A stretch of DNA of 64,000 nt from Amycolatopsis granulosa. GTDB lineage: Bacteria; Actinomycetota; Actinomycetes; Mycobacteriales; Pseudonocardiaceae. The translations under genes and the position numbers were made by a program. Positions 27,783 to 37,026 of the stretch are shown here, one piece after another (position 1 is the first letter of the stretch; the number at the start of each line of letters is the position of its first letter). The stretch lies in assembly GCF_011758745.1 (NCBI RefSeq), contig NZ_JAANOV010000001.1:4340001-4404000 (forward strand). Direction: 5' to 3'. The notes below the pieces were generated by a model, which was not told the origin of the DNA, searched no databases, and saw only the letters and a program-made list of their open reading frames with translations.

Positions 27783-28307
27783 GTGACCCGTATGGTGCGC
27801 TTCGCTGGCGTTGTGGCCGGCATGGCGGTGGCATTGGTGACGGCGGGTTGCTCGACGGTGGTGAGCGGATCGCCAGCACCAGCAGCAGGATCGGCGTCGC
27901 GGAACAGTGTCGACCCGCAGGAAGCGCTTCGCAAGCTGGATGCGTGCGCGCTCCTCGACCGATTGCTGACCGGTGAGGGGTTCGATCCGGGGGAGCGCAA
28001 AACTACGCGGAACGAGTGCGTCACAACGAAGATCGACTACGGCGCGCGAGGTATCGCGCTGGACCCGGTGCAGGGTTTGGCGGACTACCAGGCACAGGTG
28101 CCCGCCGCGACTCCCGTCGAGATCAACGGACGGAGAGCCGTCCAGGGGAAGCCGACAGGTCAGGGATCGTGTGAGTTCGCACTCGAAGTCGGTGAGCATG
28201 CGCGTGCCATGGCGACGGCGGTGATCTCGGGTACGGATGAGTCACGGGTGTGCACGGTGGCGCAGGAGCTCGCCACGAAGCTCGAGCCGCTGTTGCCAAG
28301 GGGCTAG
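27783..28307 (+). CDS. DUF3558-family lipoprotein, copy 1
   Basis: 174 residues. Signal peptide with lipobox VTAGC (cysteine about residue 23) predicts a lipid-anchored extracytoplasmic protein; a Ser/Ala/Pro-rich linker then leads to a domain with conserved cysteines and the motif LDACALLDRLLTGEGFDPGE seen in DUF3558 proteins. Function unknown; the family is characteristic of mycobacteria and Pseudonocardiaceae. Its final 15 or so residues (AQELATKLEPLLPRG) are identical to those of the copy downstream. GTG start 6 nt after the preceding stop. Confidence 0.85.
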   Translation: MTRMVRFAGVVAGMAVALVTAGCSTVVSGSPAPAAGSASRNSVDPQEALRKLDACALLDRLLTGEGFDPGERKTTRNECVTTKIDYGARGIALDPVQGLADYQAQVPAATPVEINGRRAVQGKPTGQGSCEFALEVGEHARAMATAVISGTDESRVCTVAQELATKLEPLLPRG

Positions 28308-28381
28308 TTCAGGTCCAGGACCGGGGGTACCGAAGCCCGCAGCTCGGCCGCGAACGGTCAGGCAGTATCTCGGGCGCGTCA
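28308..28381. repeat. 73-bp decayed sequence, copy A
   Basis: From the copy-1 stop codon onward, these 73 bp align without gaps to 28908-28980 (copy B). The minus-strand reading ends FAAELRASVPPVLDLN-stop, resembling the C-terminal tail of the TetR protein encoded at 30729. Probably duplicated with the lipoprotein gene. Confidence 0.5.
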
Positions 28382-28397
28382 AGGATTGGGGGAACCG

Positions 28398-28910
28398 GTG
28401 ATCCGTAGCGCAGGCATGGTTGGCCTCCTGGCGGGTCTCGCCGTGGGACTGACCGCCTGCACCGCCACCGTGAACGGCAGCCCGTCGCCGGCTCCCGGAC
28501 CGCCGACGACCAGCACCCGGGATGCGCTGGGCTCGCTGGATGCCTGCGCCGTGCTCGATCAGCTGCTCGCCGGTCAGGGTTTCCAGCCCGGCGAACGCAA
28601 GACCGTCCGGAACGAGTGCGTGGCGTCGAAGAGCGAATACGGCGCCCTCGCGCTCGCAATCGATCCGGTCCAGGGTCTGGCCGAGCTCCAAGCTCAGGGA
28701 CCGGGAGCGGCTTCCCTGCAGATCAACGGTCGACAGGCGTTGCGGACAGGGTCCGCGGCCAATGGCATGTGCGAGGTCGCTCTGGCGGTCGGTGAGCACG
28801 CCCGTGCACTGGTCGTCGCGTCGATCACGCGGTCCGAAGTCCGGGCCCAGGTGTGCACCGCGGCGCAGGAGCTCGCCACGAAGCTCGAGCCGCTGCTCCC
28901 CAGGGGCTAG
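28398..28910 (+). CDS. DUF3558-family lipoprotein, copy 2
   Basis: 170 residues with lipobox LTAC and the same arrangement as copy 1: Pro/Ser-rich linker, then LDACAVLDQLLAGQGFQPGE, the conserved cysteine positions and an identical C-terminus (AQELATKLEPLLPRG). The first half is diverged while the last 45 bp are nearly identical at DNA level, pointing to duplication with local gene conversion. GTG at 28398 with GGGGGA upstream; a TTG at 28386 is possible. Unknown function. Confidence 0.85.
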   Translation: MIRSAGMVGLLAGLAVGLTACTATVNGSPSPAPGPPTTSTRDALGSLDACAVLDQLLAGQGFQPGERKTVRNECVASKSEYGALALAIDPVQGLAELQAQGPGAASLQINGRQALRTGSAANGMCEVALAVGEHARALVVASITRSEVRAQVCTAAQELATKLEPLLPRG

Positions 28911-28980
28911 CCCAGCTCCAGGCCGCGGCCATCATGGGCGTGGAGCTGGGCCGCGAACAGGGACGCGGTGTCTCGGGCGT
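28908..28980. repeat. 73-bp decayed sequence, copy B
   Basis: Same sequence after lipoprotein copy 2. The minus-strand reading ends LFAAQLHAHDGRGLELG-stop. Shares the tract GCCCAG, then CCGCGGCCATCA, with the end of the tandem-TetR gene near 30731. Confidence 0.5.
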
Positions 28981-28989
28981 TTCCAGGAC

Positions 28990-29207
28990 TGTGTGCCTGG
29001 CGCACAGAGCGCCCACGGACCGAAAACAGCGCACCGCGGTCACGCAGGTCGGCAGCGCCTGGTCCAGCCCGGCCCGGTTGGTGCGGGTGGTGCCGGAGAA
29101 CCCGCGGTCGAGGTGGATCCGCTCCGGCTCGACCCCCCGGCGCCGGCAACTGCTCGGTCTGCACCGACCACGTCCTGCTCGTCGGTCGAGCAGCACGCAT
29201 ACCCGGC
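28990..29207 (-). pseudogene. Frameshifted serine resolvase/invertase remnant
   Basis: The minus-strand frames read RAGYACCSTDEQDVVGADR and, after a frameshift, GVEPERIHLDRGFSGTT then RTNRAGLDQAL, the start of a Tn3-type serine recombinase (compare GYARVSTDEQ and RAGLREAL of the family). The catalytic serine context is eroded (ACCSTDE), the DNA-binding end is missing and at least two frameshifts occur. Relic of a mobile element. Confidence 0.8.
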
Positions 29208-29346
29208 TCGTGTCCCGTTCACCCCGGCTCCCGTTCCGGATGGCTCCCCTCAGCGACACGACACGCCGAACACTCCTGCGGAACAGTGCCGGCCGCGGCG
29301 CCCTGGGCCCGAGCCCGATCCGGGCCAGTGCCTGCTCGACGCCTGA
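29208..29346. other. Short gene-free stretch beside the resolvase relic
   Basis: No recognisable gene, terminal repeat or promoter. Possibly further decayed mobile-element sequence. Confidence 0.4.
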
Positions 29347-30648
29347 TCACCCGACCGCAGGCGCGTGGTCGCTGACCGGTTCGGCCGGCGGCTGTCCGAG
29401 GAACTCACTGTCGATGCGGGAGGCTCGGCCCCGGTCGCGGCGTCCGCCGAACGGGCTCGCGGCAGACTCGTGGTCGGCTCGCGGCCACGCGGCGAGCACC
29501 AGCGTTACCCCCGCGTACAGCACGAACGGGCTGATGCGTAAGACCGCGTTGGTGACCGCGTCGATCGAGGGTGCTACCGCGACCAGCGCGCCGGCCAGAG
29601 CCAGCCGGATCATCGTCCGGTCACCGCCGCGCAGACCGAGGACCGCGTGCACCACGATCGCCGGCGTGAACCACACCCAGTGGTGGGACCACGAGATCGG
29701 CGACACCAGTAGGGCGGCGAACGCGTTGAGCACCACCGCCTGGGCCGGTTGGCCCTGTGCGAGTACGCGTCTCATCCCGAGCACCGCCACGACGAGCACG
29801 GCAAGGCAGGCCAGCAGCCACACGGTGCTGTCCAGCCACACCAGGCCGGTGCCCGGCCGCGCGATGGTTCCGCGCAGGGACTGGTTGCCCGCGATGTCGA
29901 CGGGGCCGATGTGGTCGGTGCGGAAGATCGCCGAGGTCCAGTAGGACATCGAGTCGACCGGCAGGACGAGGTACCCGGCGACCGCACCGGCCGCGAAGGT
30001 CAGCCCGGCCACGAGTGCCGCCCTGCGGTCCCGGTTGAGCAGGAAGAACAGCAGGAACGCCAGCGGGGTCAGCTTGATCGCCGCGGCGATGCCGACCAGC
30101 AGGCCGCGCGGCCACCACGGCTGCTTGGCCAGGCAGTCGAGAAGCACGAGAGCCATCAGCACCATGTTGATCTGGCCGTAACCGAGGGTGTAGCGCATGG
30201 GCTGGAGGAACAGCAGCGCCGGCGCGAACACGATCCCGGTCAGCAACCACGCATACCGGTCGAGGCCGAGGGCCCGGAACACCATCAGCAGGCAGAGCGG
30301 GAGCGGCGCCACTATCAGCAGGGCGGTGAACAGCAGGCTCGCCACCGGGTAGGGCACCAGCGCGAGGGGAGTGAACGCCAGGCTCGCGAACGGGGTGTAG
30401 GTGAACCACAACTCGTTCACCAGCGTGTCGGCATACAGGGGGCCGTGGTTGAGCACGGTCCGCCCGGCCTCCTGGTAGACCGCGAGGTCCCCCTGGTTGC
30501 CCGGGTCGGTGGTCAGCACCTGCAGTACGGCGAGCACGTCCACGGCGACGACCGCGGCGACCAGCACCCGCCTGGCGGCCAGCAGCTCCGCGAGTAACCA
30601 GATCCCCCGTACCGAGGGATGCGCCCCTCGGACCCCAGCTTCGTTCAC
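29347..30648 (-). CDS. GT87-family polyprenyl-phosphomannose-dependent mannosyltransferase
   Basis: 433 residues with about ten to eleven hydrophobic segments and a positively charged soluble tail. The acidic first loop (GDLAVYQEAG) and ELWFTYTPFASLAF resemble the DUF2029/GT87 alpha-mannosyltransferases (PimE, Rv1159/Rv2181-like), which add mannose to glycolipids on the outer face of the membrane using polyprenyl-phosphate-mannose. GTG start. It sits between a resolvase relic and the tandem TetR regulator, with a 20-bp palindrome in its upstream region. Confidence 0.85.
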   Translation of the reverse strand: MNEAGVRGAHPSVRGIWLLAELLAARRVLVAAVVAVDVLAVLQVLTTDPGNQGDLAVYQEAGRTVLNHGPLYADTLVNELWFTYTPFASLAFTPLALVPYPVASLLFTALLIVAPLPLCLLMVFRALGLDRYAWLLTGIVFAPALLFLQPMRYTLGYGQINMVLMALVLLDCLAKQPWWPRGLLVGIAAAIKLTPLAFLLFFLLNRDRRAALVAGLTFAAGAVAGYLVLPVDSMSYWTSAIFRTDHIGPVDIAGNQSLRGTIARPGTGLVWLDSTVWLLACLAVLVVAVLGMRRVLAQGQPAQAVVLNAFAALLVSPISWSHHWVWFTPAIVVHAVLGLRGGDRTMIRLALAGALVAVAPSIDAVTNAVLRISPFVLYAGVTLVLAAWPRADHESAASPFGGRRDRGRASRIDSEFLGQPPAEPVSDHAPAVG

Positions 30649-30672
30649 GGCCCCTACGACGCCGGGCGGCGG

Positions 30673-30692
30673 TCACTGTTGCGCGACAGTGA
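30673..30692. promoter_or_regulatory. 20-bp near-perfect palindrome
   Basis: TCACTGTTGCGCGACAGTGA, 9 of 10 pairs, 25 nt upstream of the GT87 start and 37 nt after the tandem-TetR stop. It may be an operator for the mannosyltransferase gene or a terminator for tetR; no T-tract follows on the minus strand, which favours an operator. Confidence 0.5.
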
Positions 30693-30728
30693 TCATCCTC
30701 CCAAAAATCCCGCGCTGCGAGCTCGCCA

Positions 30729-31904
30729 CTAGCCCAGGTCCAGCACCGCGGCCATCAGGGCCCGCAGCTCGCCCGCCAGACAGGGGCGCTGGTTGACCCG
30801 GCGGGTGCGGGACAGGTCGTTGGCGATGGTCAGCGCGGCGTGCACGGTGATTTTCGCTTCGCGGGGGTTCAGCGACGGCTGCGCCGCGCCCAGCAGGCCG
30901 ACCCACTGGGCGACGTAGTCCCGCTGGATGCGCCGCAGCTCGGCGCTCTCCTCCTCGGCGTAGGTGACCGCGTCGGCGGAGAACGACACCGCCAGCTCGG
31001 CCGAACCGGTCAGCACCCGCACGTACGAGTCGATCAGCCCGCGCAGCGCTTCCGTCTCGTCGGCGCTGCCCAGCCGCACCCGCTCGGCGTCCAGCAGCAG
31101 CCGGTCGGCCGCACGGCGCGCGATCGCCCCCAGCAGGGCCGCCTTGCTGGAGAAGTGCCGGTACACGCTCGGTCCCGCGATGCCCGCCGCCGCCCCGATG
31201 TCCTCCATGCTCACCGCGTGGAAACCCGCGCGCTGGAACAGCTCCGCGGCCGCGGACAGGATCTGCTCGCGCCGCGAGACCACACCGACCCCCGGTGACG
31301 CGGCCGTGGGCGGATCCAGCACGTCCGGCAGCCGCACGTCCAGCACGCGGCGCGCCAGTGCCGCCAGCAGTTCGGCGAACCGTTTGCGCGCCACCGACGT
31401 CCGGTGCACCGAAACGCTGCCGAACACGCTCATCGCCGCCCAGCACAGCAGCTCCGCGTCCGCCGGTTCCAGGTCGTCGCGCACGTTCATGAGCTCCTTG
31501 GCCCACGCCGCCAGCAACGCCGCCGACCGCCGCCCGATCTCGCGCTGGTCCGCCGGCGCCAGGTGGCGGCCCTCCCACCGCCACAGCGCCGCCACGTCCC
31601 GCCGCTCCACCGACGCCTCCGCGATGCCCCGCAGCAGCCGGTCCACCTGCGCGCCGTCCGGCCGGCGCAGGCTGGACAGGGCGGCCGCGGTCGCCTCCTC
31701 CATCTCCCGCACGCCGCCGAGCAGCACATGCGCGAGGATCGCCTGCTTGTCCGCGAAGTGCCGGTACACGGCGGGCCCGGTGATGCCGGCGGCCGCCGCG
31801 ATGTCGTTGATGCCCACGCCGTGGTAGCCGCGGGCGCGGAACAGCTCGGCCGCGAGGCCGGCGAGCTGGTCCTTGCGGTCGGGACGGCGGCGTGTACTCG
31901 ACAT
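30729..31904 (-). CDS. TetR-family regulator with two complete TetR modules
   Basis: 391 residues, twice the normal length. Each half has its own helix-turn-helix: ITGPAVYRHFADKQAIL at about 40-58 and IAGPSVYRHFSSKAALL at about 242-260, each followed by a ligand-type helical domain. Such fused double-TetR proteins are known in actinobacteria, often near fatty-acid degradation genes. It is divergent from fadA-fadB (33 kb) with 127 bp between starts, so repression of that beta-oxidation operon is the natural guess. ATG start at the upstream end. The C-terminal tail sequence recurs twice near 28.3 and 28.9 kb. Confidence 0.9.
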   Translation of the reverse strand: MSSTRRRPDRKDQLAGLAAELFRARGYHGVGINDIAAAAGITGPAVYRHFADKQAILAHVLLGGVREMEEATAAALSSLRRPDGAQVDRLLRGIAEASVERRDVAALWRWEGRHLAPADQREIGRRSAALLAAWAKELMNVRDDLEPADAELLCWAAMSVFGSVSVHRTSVARKRFAELLAALARRVLDVRLPDVLDPPTAASPGVGVVSRREQILSAAAELFQRAGFHAVSMEDIGAAAGIAGPSVYRHFSSKAALLGAIARRAADRLLLDAERVRLGSADETEALRGLIDSYVRVLTGSAELAVSFSADAVTYAEEESAELRRIQRDYVAQWVGLLGAAQPSLNPREAKITVHAALTIANDLSRTRRVNQRPCLAGELRALMAAVLDLG

Positions 31905-31912
31905 GGTGATGC

Positions 31913-31928
31913 CACTCTAGCCGGAGTG
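31913..31928. promoter_or_regulatory. Inverted repeat in the tetR-fadA divergent region
   Basis: CACTC-tagccg-GAGTG, 5-bp arms, just upstream of the tandem-TetR start. Candidate autoregulatory operator. Confidence 0.35.
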
Positions 31929-31945
31929 AGAAGCGGCGCAAGCGG

Positions 31946-31976
31946 TTGACACCAGGGGATTCAGTAGGACTATGTT
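31946..31976 (+). promoter_or_regulatory. fadA-fadB promoter
   Basis: -35 TTGACA (31946-31951) and -10 TATGTT (31971-31976), spacing 19, upstream of the GTG of fadA. A TTAG-tggcca-TTAG repeat lies at the probable start of transcription. Confidence 0.5.
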
Positions 31977-32031
31977 AGTGGCCATTAGCGTCAGACCCAG
32001 ACGGATGCAGTAAGCAGGAAGGACCGTCGGT

Positions 32032-33243
<1,212 letters not shown>

Positions 33244-33245
33244 TC

Positions 33246-35408
33246 ATGACCAACACTATTCGCTGGGACCAGGATTCCGACGGCATCGTCGTGCTCACCC
33301 TGGACGACCCCAACCAGTCGGCCAACACCATGAACGCCGACTTCCGCGAGTCCTTCGCGAACGCCGTCGAGCGTCTGGAGTCCGAACAGGACTCCATCAG
33401 CGGTGTGGTGCTGACCTCCGCGAAGAAGACCTTCTTCGCCGGTGGTGACCTGCGCGACCTGATCCAGGCCACGCCCGAGCAGGCGGCCGAGATCACCGAG
33501 CGCACCAACGAGATGAAGGCCCAGCTGCGCAAGCTGGAGACCCTCGGCAAGCCGGTCGTCGCGGCCATCAACGGTGCCGCGCTGGGTGGTGGCCTGGAGA
33601 TCGCGCTGGCCGCGCACCACCGGATCGTCGCGGACGTGCCGGGCGCCGTCGTCGGCCTGCCCGAGGTGACCCTGGGCCTGCTTCCCGGTGGTGGCGGCAT
33701 CGTGCGCACCGTACGGCTGCTCGGCATCCAGAGCGCGGTGCTGAACGTGCTGGTGCAGGGCCAGCGGCACAAGCCGGCCAAGGCGCTGGAGATCGGTCTC
33801 GTGCACGAGGTCGTGTCCACTGTGGACGAGCTGCTGCCCAGGGCCAAGGAGTGGATCAAGGCCAACCCCGGGGCCCAGCAGCCGTGGGACGTCAAGGGCT
33901 ACAAGATGCCCGGCGGCACGCCGTCCAACCCGAAGTTCGCGGCCAACCTGCCGGCGTTCCCGGCGAACCTGCGCAAGCAGATCAAGGGCGCGCCGATGCC
34001 CGCGCCGCGTGCCATCCTGGCCGCCGCGGTCGAGGGCGCGCAGGTGGACGTCGAGACGGCGACGCGGATCGAGACCCGGTACTTCGTCAGCCTGGTCACC
34101 GGCCAGGTGGCGAAGAACATGACGAAGGCGTTCTTCTTCGACCTGCAGCACATCAACTCCGGCGGCTCCCGGCCCGACGGGTACGACAAGTACCAGGCGC
34201 GGAAGGTCGGTGTGCTCGGCGCGGGCATGATGGGCGCCGCGATCGCGTACGTGTCGGCCAAGGCCGGTATCGACGTCGTGCTCAAGGACGTGTCGCAGGA
34301 GGCGGCCGAGAAGGGCAAGGGCTACGCGGTCAAGCTCGAGGAAAAGGCCCTGTCCCGCGGCAAGACCACCAAGGAGAAGTCCGACGCGCTGCTGGCCCGC
34401 ATCAAGCCGACGGCCGACCCGGCGGACTTCGCGGGTGTCGACTTCGTGATCGAGGCGGTGTTCGAAAGCCAGGAACTCAAGCACAAGGTCTTCGGCGAGA
34501 TCGAGAACATCGTCGACCCGGACGCCGTGCTCGGCTCGAACACGTCCACGCTGCCCATCACCGGCCTCGCGCAGGGCGTGCAGCGGCAGGAGGACTTCAT
34601 CGGCATCCACTTCTTCTCGCCGGTGGACAAGATGCCGCTGGTGGAGATCATCCGCGGGGAGAAGACCTCGGACGCCACCCTGGCGAAGGTCTTCGACTAC
34701 ACGCTGCAGATCAAGAAGACGCCGATCGTGGTCAACGACAGCCGTGGCTTCTTCACCAGCCGGGTGATCGGCACGTTCCTCAACGAGGCGGTCGCGGCGG
34801 TGGGTGAGGGTGTCGAGCCGGCGTCGATCGAGCAGGCGGGTTCCCAGGCCGGCTACCCGGCGCCGCCGTTGCAGCTGATGGACGAGCTGACGCTGACCCT
34901 GCCGCGCAAGATCCGGGAGGAGACGCGGGCGGCGATCGAGGCGGCCGGTGGTACCTGGCGGTCGCACGCGTCCGAAGCGGTCATCAACAGGATGATCGAC
35001 GAGTTCGACCGCAAGGGCCGCTCCAGCGGTGCCGGTTTCTACGACTACGACGAGAACGGCAAGCGCGCCGGCCTGTGGCCCGGGCTGCGCGACGCGTTCA
35101 AGTCCGGCAGCGGCAACGTGTCGTTCAAGGACCTGCAGGAACGCATGCTGTTCGCGGAAGCCCTGGAAACGGTCCGGTGCTTCGACGAGGGCGTGCTGAC
35201 CTCGGTGCAGGACGCCAACATCGGCTCGATCTTCGGCATCGGATTCCCGGCGTGGACCGGCGGTGTCATCCAGTACATCAACCAGTACGAGGGCGGCCTG
35301 CCCGGTTTCGTGGCGCGGGCACGCGAGCTGGCCGAGCGCTACGGTGACCACTTCCAGCCGCCGGAATCGCTCGTGAAGAAGGCCGAAGCCGGCGAGAAGT
35401 TCGAATAG
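33246..35408 (+). CDS. fadB: Multifunctional beta-oxidation protein: enoyl-CoA hydratase / 3-hydroxyacyl-CoA dehydrogenase
   Basis: 720 residues. N-terminal crotonase domain (about 1-210; oxyanion loop AINGAALGGGLEIALA and ETTL-type PEVTLGLLPGGGG), then a Rossmann 3-hydroxyacyl-CoA dehydrogenase domain (GVLGAGMMGAAIAYVSAKAG at about 320) with SNTSTLPI and GIHFFSPVDKMPLVEII, and a C-terminal helical half. It converts enoyl-CoA to 3-ketoacyl-CoA for the thiolase just upstream. ATG 2 nt after the fadA stop. A strong hairpin terminator follows. Confidence 0.95.
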   Translation: MTNTIRWDQDSDGIVVLTLDDPNQSANTMNADFRESFANAVERLESEQDSISGVVLTSAKKTFFAGGDLRDLIQATPEQAAEITERTNEMKAQLRKLETLGKPVVAAINGAALGGGLEIALAAHHRIVADVPGAVVGLPEVTLGLLPGGGGIVRTVRLLGIQSAVLNVLVQGQRHKPAKALEIGLVHEVVSTVDELLPRAKEWIKANPGAQQPWDVKGYKMPGGTPSNPKFAANLPAFPANLRKQIKGAPMPAPRAILAAAVEGAQVDVETATRIETRYFVSLVTGQVAKNMTKAFFFDLQHINSGGSRPDGYDKYQARKVGVLGAGMMGAAIAYVSAKAGIDVVLKDVSQEAAEKGKGYAVKLEEKALSRGKTTKEKSDALLARIKPTADPADFAGVDFVIEAVFESQELKHKVFGEIENIVDPDAVLGSNTSTLPITGLAQGVQRQEDFIGIHFFSPVDKMPLVEIIRGEKTSDATLAKVFDYTLQIKKTPIVVNDSRGFFTSRVIGTFLNEAVAAVGEGVEPASIEQAGSQAGYPAPPLQLMDELTLTLPRKIREETRAAIEAAGGTWRSHASEAVINRMIDEFDRKGRSSGAGFYDYDENGKRAGLWPGLRDAFKSGSGNVSFKDLQERMLFAEALETVRCFDEGVLTSVQDANIGSIFGIGFPAWTGGVIQYINQYEGGLPGFVARARELAERYGDHFQPPESLVKKAEAGEKFE

Positions 35409-35420
35409 GACGGACGACGA

Positions 35421-35456
35421 GGCGCCCTCCCCGCAACGGGGAGGGCGCCGTTGTCT
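35421..35456 (+). terminator. Strong rho-independent terminator after fadB
   Basis: 12-bp perfect stem GGCGCCCTCCCC / GGGGAGGGCGCC with a GCAAC loop, then TTGTCTTCT. Confidence 0.88.
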
Positions 35457-35472
35457 TCTGCGCTTCGCACCG

Positions 35473-37026
35473 CTAGAGCAGGGGTGGCACCGCCGCGTCG
35501 ATGAGGTGTGGGCCGGGTTCGGCGAGCGCGTGGCGGAACTGGTCGGCGAGTTCCTCGGCGGTGGTGGCCCTGGACGCGGGCACGCCCATGCCTTCCGAGA
35601 TCCGCACGAAGTCGATGCCGGGCCGGGCGAGGTCGAGCAGGTCCTGCGCCTTCGGCCCGGCGGCCTCCGCGCCGACGCGCTGTAGTTCCATGCGCAGGAT
35701 GGCGTACGCCTGGTTGTTCAGGATCACCGTCGTGACGTTCAGGTTCTCCCGTGCCATCGTCCACAGTGCCGAGATCGTGTACAGCGCGCTGCCGTCGGAC
35801 TGGAGTGCGATGACGGGGCGGCCGGAGGCGGCGATGGCGGCACCCGTGGCGACCGGGAGTCCTTGCCCGATCGCACCGCCGGTCAGGGTGAGCACGTCGT
35901 GACGCGGGGCGCCCGCCGTGGCGCCCGGCAGCAGCAGCCCGGACGTGTTGGCCTCGTCGGAGATGATCGCGCCCTCCGGCAGCAGGGCGCCGATCACCTC
36001 GACCCAGTTCTGCACGGTGAGCGGGCCGCTCGGCAGGGCCGGGCGGGCCGGCTCCTGCAGGACCGGTTCGGTGCCGGGCGCGACCTCGTCCGCCAGTGCC
36101 TCCAGCGCCGCCACCACGTCCTGGTCCAGCTCCGCGAGGGTGTGCACCTGCGCGCCCTCCGGGACCAGGTCGCTCGGCTTGCCCGGGTAGGCGAAGAACG
36201 ACACCGGAGCCCTGGTCCCGGCCACGATGACGTGCCGCACACCGTCCAGCTGCCACTGCACCTGCTCGGCCAGGTACGCCAGGCGCTCGATCGCGGGCAA
36301 CCCGGCACCGCGCTCCAGCCGCGCCGGGAAGGTCTCCACGAACGGCTTCGCACCCGTCGCGGTCGCGATCCGGCTCAGCGCGCGCAGGCCGGCCTCGCGG
36401 CAGGCCGGGCCGCCCACCAGCACCGCCACCGGTTCTCCGGATCGCAGCACCTCCGCGACCGCCTGCACCGTGGTGTCACCGACGCGCTGGGGCGTGCGCG
36501 GCGGGACCGGTTTCACGGCGACCCCACCGTCGCCCCAGGACACGTCCGCGGGCAGGATCAGCGTGGCCACCTTGCCCGGCGCCTCCTGCGCCGCGGCCAC
36601 GGCGAACGCCGCGTCCGCGCCCACGTCCGCCGAGTCGGCCGAGCGGCGCACCCAGCCCTCGAGCGAACCGGCGATCGCGTCGATGTCCGATTCCAGCGGC
36701 GCGTCGTACTTCTTGTGGTACGTCGCGTGGTCGCCGATCACGTTCACCACCGGCACGTGCCCGCGGCGGGCGTTGTGCAGGTTCGCCAGACCGTTGCCCA
36801 GGCCCGGCCCGAGGTGCAGCAGCGTCGCGGCCGGCTTGCCCGCGATCCGCGCGTAGCCGTCCGCCGCGCCGGTGACGACGCCCTCGAACAGGCCGAGCAC
36901 GCCCCGCATCTCCGGCACGGAGTCGAGCGCGGCGACGAAATGCATCTCCGACGTGCCCGGGTTGGCGAAGCAGACGTCGACACCCGCGTCGACGAGCGTG
37001 CGGATCAGGGACTGCGCGCCGTTCAT
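35473..37026 (-). CDS. Thiamine-diphosphate enzyme, acetolactate-synthase/benzoylformate-decarboxylase family
   Basis: 517 residues. The TPP/glutamate site is in LFEGVVTGAADGYAR near the N-terminus, and the Mg-TPP motif reads SDGSALYTIS with NN 27 residues later (ILNNQAYAI). It lacks a separate FAD cue. The gene is co-transcribed (ATGA overlap) with a flavin-dependent 2-hydroxyacid oxidase, so a joint role such as oxidising a 2-hydroxyacid and then decarboxylating or ligating the 2-oxoacid is likely. Acetolactate synthase proper is less likely because no regulatory subunit is present. Confidence 0.85.
   Translation of the reverse strand: MNGAQSLIRTLVDAGVDVCFANPGTSEMHFVAALDSVPEMRGVLGLFEGVVTGAADGYARIAGKPAATLLHLGPGLGNGLANLHNARRGHVPVVNVIGDHATYHKKYDAPLESDIDAIAGSLEGWVRRSADSADVGADAAFAVAAAQEAPGKVATLILPADVSWGDGGVAVKPVPPRTPQRVGDTTVQAVAEVLRSGEPVAVLVGGPACREAGLRALSRIATATGAKPFVETFPARLERGAGLPAIERLAYLAEQVQWQLDGVRHVIVAGTRAPVSFFAYPGKPSDLVPEGAQVHTLAELDQDVVAALEALADEVAPGTEPVLQEPARPALPSGPLTVQNWVEVIGALLPEGAIISDEANTSGLLLPGATAGAPRHDVLTLTGGAIGQGLPVATGAAIAASGRPVIALQSDGSALYTISALWTMARENLNVTTVILNNQAYAILRMELQRVGAEAAGPKAQDLLDLARPGIDFVRISEGMGVPASRATTAEELADQFRHALAEPGPHLIDAAVPPLL

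Noticed and set aside
28911-29346. An intact transposon
   Set aside because: Only a frameshifted resolvase fragment is found; no transposase gene, inverted ends or target duplication.
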